From Carettochelys insculpta (Eukaryota > Chordata > Testudines > Carettochelyidae): a stretch of DNA of 64,000 bases. Location: contig NC_134152.1 of the NCBI RefSeq assembly GCF_033958435.1, positions 20,620,001 to 20,684,000 on the forward strand. Reading direction: 5' to 3'. The notes below the pieces were generated by a model. The model saw only the letters and a program-made list of their open reading frames with translations, searched no databases and was not told the origin of the DNA. Positions 56,985 to 64,000 of the stretch are shown in pieces; the stretch's first letter is position 1, and the number at the start of each line of letters is the position of its first letter. The translations under genes and the position numbers were made by a program.

Positions 56985-57261
56985 CTGGAGAGCAGTGGAG
57001 GTGAAGCGATGACCAGAAAGGACACATCAAGGGACAACATGGGATAGTTTCATAGGCTAATAAAATTGATTTTAATAATGCTGTCACCTGCATTTGTACA
57101 GGTCAACTTGGTAAAATCAACTTTTAGGAGTTACTCCTGGTGAATTTGGCATTACAAATGTTGTCCTTAGAACCCCTTAAAATTGACCTCCTGAGCATTG
57201 TGGTGAAAACTGATGGGTTATACAGTCGACCTAAGACCCTTACATTCAACTCAGTCTCCTA

Positions 57262-57530
57262 GGCTATGTCTACACTGGTCCAAAACTCTGAAATGGCCGT
57301 GCAAATGGCCATTTTGCAGTTTACTAATGAAGCACTGAAATACATATTCAGCGCCTCATTAGAATGCTGGCAGCCACGGCACTTCAAAATTGATGCAGCT
57401 CACCGCTGTGCGGCTCATCCAGATGGGGGTCCTTTTCGAAAGGACCCCGGCAACTTCAAAATCCCTTTATCCCCTTATTCCTATCTGCTTAAGTGCCACG
57501 GCTGCCGGCATTCTAATGAGTAAACCTGGC
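57262..57530. mobile_element. MITE family D, right end lost
   Basis: The left end GGCTATGTCTACACTGGTCC is intact. The interior has GGGGGTCCTTTTCGAAAGGA, GGCCATTTTGCAGTTTACTAATGA-type modules and TTATTCCTATCTGC. The right terminus is missing, so the copy is truncated or rearranged. Confidence 0.75.
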
Positions 57531-57592
57531 CTCAGAGATATGATAATTCTGGTTAAGCTATCAAATACCAGCTAACAGAACAAATACATATT

Positions 57593-57982
57593 GGGCTTGT
57601 CTACACTACCACCTTCCTTCGAAGGAAGGATGGTAATTAGGGTGTTGGGAGTTTACTAATGAAGTGCTGCCGTGCATAGGCAGCACTTCATTAACCAAAC
57701 TGCCGCCCCCAGCGGCAACTCTGAAGTTTTAAACTTCGAAGTACCGGCATGCATCTAGCCGCAGCACACCTGCCGGTACATTGAAGTGCCGAGTCAACTT
57801 TGAAGTCCCCTTACTCCTCAAAGTGGGTGCGCCATGGCTAGATGTGTGCCGGTACTTCAAAGTTTAAAACTTCAGAGTCATCCCCGCGGTTGGGAATTTG
57901 CACGGCAGCACTTCATTAGTAAACTCCCAACACCCTAACTACCATCCCTCCTTCGAAGGAAGGTGGTGGTGTAGACACAGCC
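57593..57982. mobile_element. MITE family E, 390-bp fold-back element
   Basis: The ends are GGGCTTGTCTACACTACCAC and the complement of GGCTGTGTCTACACCACCAC. ATT flanks both sides. Almost the whole element folds on itself: CCTTCCTTCGAAGGAAGGAT, TAATTAGGGTGTTGGGAGTT and GTACCGGCA have inverse partners in the right half, and a shorter inner pair (GCAGCACTTCATTA) adds a second hairpin. No coding frame. Confidence 0.92.
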
Positions 57983-58829
57983 ATTATTCTGTTAGTTGCA
58001 ATAGGACACGGAGATTTCATCCTGATCTCTGGCAGAGTTTTCCTCGAAACTTGTCAGCTTGGTATGGAAACAAATATATATAAATTAGCACTATAAAACA
58101 TGACACGAATTAGAACATTTGATCTCTATCATTTCAACAAATGTTTTGTCATCTTTCCCTCAGTTCCTTAGATAAAAGAGGAAGCTTCATCTCAATTTTA
58201 ATCTCTTCTCCCCATGCACAGTTTGTGGCTCTAAAATCTCCTTGCAGAAAAGCTAATTTTACAGAGGTTTTTTTGGCTGCTGAAAATGGGGAAAAGCTGT
58301 AGAGTCCTTTGAATCCCACCATGAATGGGCATTCACTGGTGCTGTTGCAACCACTCCAGTACTCCATTCTCTTCCCCTTTAAAACATGCAAGGACATTTT
58401 CTCTTTGAACCTTTTTGTAAAGGAAAAGGAATGGATGCATCAAGCCAATACTTGGATTCATCCAAGAGTTTTCAACAATAGCCACAGGCTGGCAGTGTGC
58501 AACCTTGATGTCAGTTTTAGCATCTTGCCACTGTAAATTAGCATTTTCAAGACTGCATAAAAATCAAATACATTTGCATATTGCCGGTTTGTTTTCATAT
58601 CTCACTTACAGGAAGAGCAGAGACACAGGACAAACAAACCATGCTCAGAGCTGCAGACAAACTCAGCTGCCACCTCAAGCCCATATGCAGGAATTTCGGG
58701 GGAGGTGGGGTGTTTTTGGAAATAAGGACCATCTCCCAGACAGCAGGCCCTGCCCCTCTCCCCTCACCCTTGGCTCTCCAGCTGGCTCTGCCCCCGCACT
58801 CGCCCTTAAGCCGTTCCCAGTTTGCGCCC
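57983..58829. other. Unannotated non-coding stretch
   Basis: No gene recognised. Confidence 0.5.
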
Positions 58830-59066
58830 CCTCCACTCGGCCCAAACACCCCACCCCCACTCAACCTGAAACTCCCTCCCCCCACTCGACCCAAATACTC
58901 CCCATCCCCACTCAGACAGAACACCCCCCTGACCTACTATACCCCGCAAACATAGCTCCCCTCTCAGTCCAAACACGCCATCCCTGCTCAGCCTGAAACC
59001 GTCCCAACCTCCACTCAATTCAAACATCTCTCCACCCCAGCTCAGCCCAAAGACACCCCTGCCGAA
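58830..59066. repeat. Degenerate C-rich minisatellite
   Basis: About eight diverged units of roughly 25-30 bp of the form CACTCRRCCCAAACACCCC or CACTCAACCTGAAACTCCC. The long proline-rich frames across it (up to 163 codons) are by-products of the repeat. Confidence 0.75.
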
Positions 59067-59739
59067 GATCCCTGCTTGACCCAGGAGAGGGAGGAACACC
59101 TCATGCAGGGTCCAGGTGGCAGACTGCATCAGCAGCCACAGGGGATCACCTCCCCCAGCCTCATACCCCATTTATAATTTTTCCAGGTCAATCAGATCAC
59201 TTCACTGGATAGGTCAATTGTTTGCTCATAGGTAAATAAATTCCTTTTTGGCATCTGGAAGCAGAAAAAGTTAGTGGTCAGAGCAGAGGAAAAAGCAGAA
59301 ACGAAGAAGGGGGCCTGTCTTGTACCATTTCCACTGCTCACCTGCACCTTACCACACAATGAATTCAGACTGCTCACCTGGCAGCCCAGCTCAATTATTT
59401 CATTATTTACTTCTGACTAGCTTTATTATTTCATTGTTCAGGCAAGAAAAAAAAGTAGAGGAATGGGGAAAACATACACAAATACACACGCACAGAAAGC
59501 GTCTAAGAGGCCAAAATTGCTCTGAAATGAACTTAATAAGATAACAACTAAGAGCAATAGTGTAGTTCCTGGTGCATTTGAAACGGAGAGACAGCGGTGC
59601 TGTTCCATCAAAGTCATTCAGTCTTTAGTCCCTGGGCTCTAATTTTGCCCTGTTACCAGGGCCCTCACCACAGAGTAACCAGTGCCAGTATTGTGATCAA
59701 AGTTCAAGCTTGCATGATGCGAGCTTGTTCCATTGCTAA
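59067..59739. other. Unannotated non-coding stretch
   Basis: No gene or repeat recognised. Confidence 0.5.
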
Positions 59740-59752
59740 GATCCATATTTGG

Positions 59753-60118
59753 AAACAACAAGAAGTCCTGTGGCACCTTATAGACTAACAAATATTTTGG
59801 AGCATAAGCTTTCGTGGGCAAAGACCGTCTCCTCTGTTGATGTTCACAACTCCACATTAACTGCTGATAATAGGCCACATCCTCTGAGACTAAACAGACC
59901 TTGTCAGCTCTGGCCCTCCTTTTGACTGGGACTCCCTCCTTTTCACAAGCCCATATATTTAAACCTCTCCTCTGGAACCTGCCCCCCCCAACTCACGCAT
60001 CTGATGAAGAGGGTCTTTGCCCACAAAAGCTTATGCTCCAAAATATCTGTTAGTCTACAAGGTGCCATAGGACTTTCCTGTTGTTTTTGAAGATACAGAC
60101 TAACTCGGCTACCCCTCT
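59753..60118. mobile_element. PLE-derived element, 366 bp, inverted ends
   Basis: The left end (AACAACAAGAAGTCCTGTGG) and the right end (TAGGACTTTCCTGTTGTTTT) are inverse. Both carry the GACTAACA and AAGCTT hammerhead-like blocks. The middle has the tail motif CCTTGTCAGCTCTGGCCCTC. Flanks share GATCCATATTTGG (59740-59752 and 60119-60131). The first GAT may belong to the element, leaving at least 10 bp of duplication. Confidence 0.88.
60001..60040 (+). ncRNA. Hammerhead-like core, PLE type 2, box II decayed
   Basis: CTGATGA is intact, stem II is AGGG/GCCCAC-like, and GAAA reads AAAA. AGC-TTAT-GCT-C follows. The mirrored core at 59797-59830 (minus) keeps GAAA but has lost CTGATGA. Confidence 0.4.
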
Positions 60119-60131
60119 GATCCATATTTGG

Positions 60132-61241
60132 GTTACGCTGCCTCCTGGAACATTAAGTAACACTGCAACAAATCCATACAGCATGGAGCAAGAAAGACCC
60201 AACCACAGTTCCAACAAAAGCCTGTTTCAGTGCTCACTGGTGTCAATGGAGAAAACTTCGCCGACTTCAGGGAACACTCCGGGCCCCAAGTGAACAGCAA
60301 AATGCTGCTGAAACATTCCCTCAGTACGCTTGATTGTGACCTGCTTATCAGATGGGAGGAAGGGTTCCCAGGAGAGTAAATGGGGCATAGATCCAAGATT
60401 AACTCTTTCTTCATACAGGCATTGTGGCATATAACCTTTCCAGAACAGTTTTTAGAGGTTAGAAGGATGACCAAATCAAACAACACAAACCTATGTGAAC
60501 CTCCCAAATGAGAACCATTTCCAAAAACCTGCTACCATTTCTCCTTGGTTCGGATACCTCAGGTAGGACTCATTTCCTATGAATAAAAACTCCAGTGCTT
60601 TATGCTTTTGTGTCTTTTCAGACCTAGCAGCAACCCTACTTGCAAATAGCTGATTATCTTCACTTTGTGCATGAATGCAAAATAGTTAATAGATGATTAA
60701 ATCACAAAATAAAAACTTAACACAGACAAATACAAGTGCAATTACTGGAAAATGATTTCTCAGTTTTATATACGTGGCCTAAAAGTGTGTGGGTTTATTT
60801 TTAAAACATAAGTAATAGCTGATTCTTGCAACCTTTTCCCCAGGAAATTGGCAACTAAAATATTCTATACCTCATGTTTAAATGGTAAACAGCAGAATTG
60901 GTCTGGATACATATTGCAGGTACTGAGGGATCCTCAAAGCAGATCAAAGTGGTAGTAATATATTTTGAGTTTGCTCTTCCAATGTGCTTCAAGAGTGTCA
61001 GTGCATCATTTTCACCTACAACTGCTAAGGACAAACTGCATGTAGCCTAGCCCTCTCTCAGTACGCAAGAAAGGGAGGGCGAAGACCCTTTCTTCTATAA
61101 TTTTCAGGCAGCTCCAAATCTGTACACAGGGGTGGGAGGGGTGCAAAGGGTGTGAATGCAGCCCCTATGTCCAATTTCTCTCCCTTCCTCCCTGCTGTGC
61201 TGTGCAGGGAGAGCCTGCAGGACATTATGGGGGAACCCAAG
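60132..61241. other. Unannotated non-coding stretch
   Basis: No gene recognised. The 124-codon minus frame at 60133-60507 shows no domain. Confidence 0.5.
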
Positions 61242-61260
61242 GCACCCTGGGACCTGTAGT
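61242..61260 (-). promoter_or_regulatory. ZNF143/STAF-like motif, weaker copy
   Basis: The minus strand reads ACTACAGGTCCCAGGGTGC, 15 of 19 positions like the ACTACAATTCCCAGAATGC consensus known for ZNF143. It faces the better motif at 61311-61329. Confidence 0.45.
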
Positions 61261-61310
61261 TCCTTGGCCAGCTCCCTGCCTTAGAGAGCTGGCCCTGGAG
61301 CAGGGAAGGG

Positions 61311-61329
61311 ACTACATTTCCCAGAATGC
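61311..61329 (+). promoter_or_regulatory. ZNF143/STAF-like motif, strong match
   Basis: ACTACATTTCCCAGAATGC matches the long ZNF143 consensus at 18 of 19 positions. It lies in a GC-rich patch (61120-61370) with a second, facing motif 50 bases away. No transcript start or exon is evident nearby, so it may be a repeat-borne site. Confidence 0.55.
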
Positions 61330-61379
61330 CCTTGACAGCTAGCAAGAGGAAGCGAGGGGCGGGGGAAAAATATTTTGGG

Positions 61380-62479
61380 CTATTGTTTTTCACTTACAAT
61401 ATTACGGCAAGATCCTAGAAAGTAATTTCTGTAAAATCTTTATTACTGTATAAATTTTTAGCATGTTATAACAAAAGCATTTCACAATCACTGTTTCCAC
61501 TCAATTTTTCTATTAATCTCTCTTATGCACATTCATTGTATGACTATTTTGAATTCCTTTGTGTTTAAAAAAAATTGAGGTACTTACAAAAAAGTACCCC
61601 CCACAGAAATTCCTGTATATGGGCCTGAGTTCTCCATAAAAGCTCGACCAAAACATGGCTCAAGAGGTGACCAGGAGCCTGGCACAGACAGCAGCATTAG
61701 ATTTGGCTTCCACTGAAGAAAATTTTAAGCCAAGGAGCAGAACTGAAATGCCACACCCTCCCTCCGAGTCCCACTCAGGTAAAAATCAAACTGGAGGCAC
61801 TAACAGAACTAGCTCTATTGTTCACAATTAACACATTTAGTTAAAATGGTGCAAATGTCGCATCGATTTCCTGAAACTAATGAAACCTGGGTCTTTAGAT
61901 TTGACCTGCAACACTCATTCTTGCTCTTCCTGACCACTGGGATGCCTACTCACAAGAGTGTTGACCCTCCATCTAGAGCCTTATCGAAAGCTCCTTGAAA
62001 GATTCTTGTAACTCGGTGGGTTTCGGATTAGGTCTTTGGTGAGTTTAACATGCAATTCACTTCAGTGGTGTCACTCCAGATTTACACCAGTGTAACTGCC
62101 AGCAGAATTTTGGATAGAGATCTTAAATGCTCAGGAAATCTGAAGCTACGAGTGCTTATGGGACGTGTGAATTCTTTTCAATAGCATAAGCTTTGATGGA
62201 GAGCAAGCCTCACAGCCAAATTAAGGTGATGCCATGGCCTAGACATAGCAAGACACAGGGGTCCCTATGATTCCATTCCTGAACCACGTCCCCACCCCCT
62301 ACTGGAGAGGCAGGTGCAGTAGCAAGGGTCCTTCTTCCTGCCAGTAGTGGCAGCAAGAGGCCCCTGCTTCCTCTCTAGAAGCAGACAGGAAGGAGTGGCA
62401 GCAGAGGACGCCACAGTATTCTACCTCAGCAACTGAGGTGTATCTATTTGAGTGCTCAGGCCAGGCCCTCTGCACTCAT
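61380..62479. other. Unannotated non-coding stretch
   Basis: TCACTCCAGATTTACACCAG at about 62070 resembles MIR/CORE-SINE debris. No gene recognised. Confidence 0.45.
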
Positions 62480-62590
62480 TAATTATTTGTATTGTGGCTG
62501 GGAGCCCCAGTCATGGATCAAGAGACACTATAATAGATGCTATACAAATACACAATGAAGAAACACCCCCAGACACAAACAGCTTCACCT
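62480..62590. repeat. Old interspersed repeat, second copy
   Basis: TTAATTATTTGTATTGTGGC, GGAGCCCCAGTCATGGATCA and GATGCTATACAAATACACAA follow the same order as 33386-33590. Family uncertain. Confidence 0.4.
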
Positions 62591-63735
62591 ACCAGACATT
62601 CATAGGGTCCCCCAGAGCAATGGGTTTTAGCATCAACCCCACATTGAGATGGGACAGTTCACTTCTCACAAATCAACTGTTTCAGGATCTCTGCAGACTC
62701 AGGCACATGATATAGCTCTATCAGTTACACAGAGTTCAAGTATTCCTGTTTCTCTCCACAGCCAAGAAGCTAAACATTTACCCTTTTCTTTTTCAAAAAT
62801 GGTAGCTCAGGTCCTGATATAACCCCATCTCCTGGAGCTGGCACCATGGCCTTTATCAAACTCTGGTAAAGACATGTCAACTGAGTCAGAAGGAAGCTGT
62901 GTATTCACATAACCACTGTGCACCGAGTTCCCATTTAAAGAGAATACCTTTTGCTATTGTTGTTTTCTAAAGGAATTGGAATAGCACATCCTCTTTATGA
63001 TGGACTAACAGTCTTGTCCCTCATACCTTTTAACACAAAAGTAACTTCAGTAATACTACCTTCTCTATAAGAAGAACAAATAGAAGCCAAGAGAGAGAAG
63101 CTTCATTCATTTTACAACTGACGTCTGCACTAATATTGGAACACATCATTTATAATCAATTGTTTGGAGCAAGTTGTTGTGACACTGAAAACAGAAGCAC
63201 CGACTGGCTGTAGTTGCAATCTACGTGGGCTACATTACTGGGCAACATCAGGGACAGCTGTCTTTTATTTACATGGCACAGTGTGGAAAAAACATACACT
63301 TGATGAGTAGACAGCAGAAAACCATTTAAATACAGGCAATTTGGTTCCCAAACTTTGAGAAAATAATGAGCCTTCCTCCATGTTCCCTGCTGTTTACCCA
63401 GTGTCCTATGGAGTAGTCTCCCCAAGAGACCACATATCAAAAAGCAGAAACTATAGCTATTTACACTGACTGATAAATTCCCCTGAAACTTACCAACAGC
63501 TCTGAGATGAAGAGGATTCTTCAGTGAAATGCTGTGTATGATGGGGGCGTAAGACCATAAAAACAAGATTGTTCTAGTGACAGGCTCTTCAGTGAGCCTA
63601 ATAGTTTCTACTGTTTAAAGGACTAAGTCTCTTAACCTGAAGGCAGTAGTAGACTTATCTCCTTGCAAGGTACAAATATTCACTAGAAGGGGGCAATGTG
63701 TTACAAAGAGCACGCTGAGAAACCAAGCACGCTAC
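62591..63735. other. Unannotated non-coding stretch
   Basis: No gene recognised. The 136-codon minus frame at 63156-63566 has no domain or motif. Confidence 0.5.
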
Positions 63736-64000
63736 GCCTACATCTACACTATGGTGTTTTGTCAACAAAACCGGTATTTTTCTAACAAAACCTGGGTGGT
63801 GTCTATATTCCAAGGCCTTCTGCTAACAGTAAATCGACAGAATAGCACTTTTGTTGACTGCCGTATCCCAGTCCCTATGACGCATAAAGCCTCTGCTGAC
63901 AGAGATCTGTTGAAAGAGAGCTGCTCTGGGCATTCCAGGGGGCCCTCTGTCAACAGACAGCAATTCCAGTACACCGAGAACCCATCTGCTGTGCTACCAG
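63736..64000. mobile_element. MITE family B, cut by window end
   Basis: The left end GCCTACATCTACACTATGG is followed by TTTTGTCAACAAAACC and repeated CTGTCAACAGA / GATCTGTTGAAAG modules, as in 28805-29233. The right end lies beyond the window. Confidence 0.8.

Larger units (their letters stand above)
55091..57261 (-). mobile_element. Harbinger-like element remnant with Myb/SANT gene
   Basis: The left border GGATATGTCTACACTGGCCC is a GTCTACAC-type terminus. Inside, the minus strand holds a broken Myb/SANT-domain gene (55600-56171). Upstream of it (56985-57261) is a leader-like part, GCAGTGGAGGTGAAGCGATG and AAAATTGATTTTAATAATGC, interrupted by family G copy 4. PIF/Harbinger elements normally encode a transposase and a Myb/SANT-like partner; no transposase is seen here. 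The outer right border abuts the next MITE at 57262 and is uncertain, so the extent is an inference. Confidence 0.6.

Noticed and set aside
58505..58996. 163-codon proline-rich frame
   Set aside because: It follows the C-rich minisatellite; the frame is a consequence of the tandem units.

Overview
The window is vertebrate nuclear DNA, most likely from a turtle (Testudines). The main reasons are CR1 LINEs ending in ATTCTATG repeats, tRNA-derived SINEs with a CR1-like tail, many short DNA transposons whose ends read GGCTAYGTCTACAC, Penelope-like retroelement (PLE) debris, hAT and Tigger/pogo-like elements, and a Harbinger-type Myb/SANT open reading frame. Nothing looks prokaryotic or viral in layout. 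I found no convincing host exon, so the window reads as intergenic or deep-intronic DNA. Nearly all of the short open reading frames are chance frames or transposon remnants.

Layout. 1-4.5 kb: unannotated DNA with a PLE-derived inverted repeat, a possible old LTR and a small inverted-repeat element. 4.5-6.9 kb: a Tigger-like piece, then a sense CR1 reverse-transcriptase fragment carrying an hAT-like insertion and a MITE. 8.6-9.3 kb: two MITEs. 10.9-12.1 kb: a Ty3/gypsy pol remnant between two direct LTR-like repeats. 15.7-16.8 kb: an antisense CR1 split by a Tigger-like element. 18-23.5 kb: MITE, PLE fragment, two copies of a 682-710 bp CpG-rich element (called family G here), a CR1 3' end, a Tigger-like element and a 150-bp hAT MITE. 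24.1-27.7 kb: one long antisense CR1 cut by three later insertions. 28-37 kb: hAT, MITE, PLE, two SINEs, Tigger-like element and an unidentified frameshifted pseudogene. 39.5-48.9 kb: a dense run of MITEs, hATs and PLE copies, including a PLE with a GIY-YIG endonuclease fragment and a PLE copy split by a MITE. 51-60 kb: family G copies 3 and 4, a broken Myb/SANT gene of a Harbinger-like element, two fold-back MITEs, a minisatellite and another PLE copy. 61.2-61.3 kb holds two facing ZNF143-like motifs. The window ends inside a MITE.

How the parts relate. Several MITE families of different internal sequence share GTCTACAC-type ends and 3-bp target duplications, so one enzyme system probably moved them all. 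The Myb/SANT pseudogene at 55.6-56.2 kb, in an element that starts with the same kind of end, is the best local clue that the system is PIF/Harbinger-like. Most of the 3-bp duplications are not the usual TWA, which is worth following up. The PLE-derived copies have 9-13 bp target duplications, inverted terminal parts and hammerhead-ribozyme-like cores, most of them with a decayed catalytic position. Nesting gives a relative order: CR1, Tigger-like and PLE copies are older, and the GTCTACAC MITEs, above all family G, are younger.
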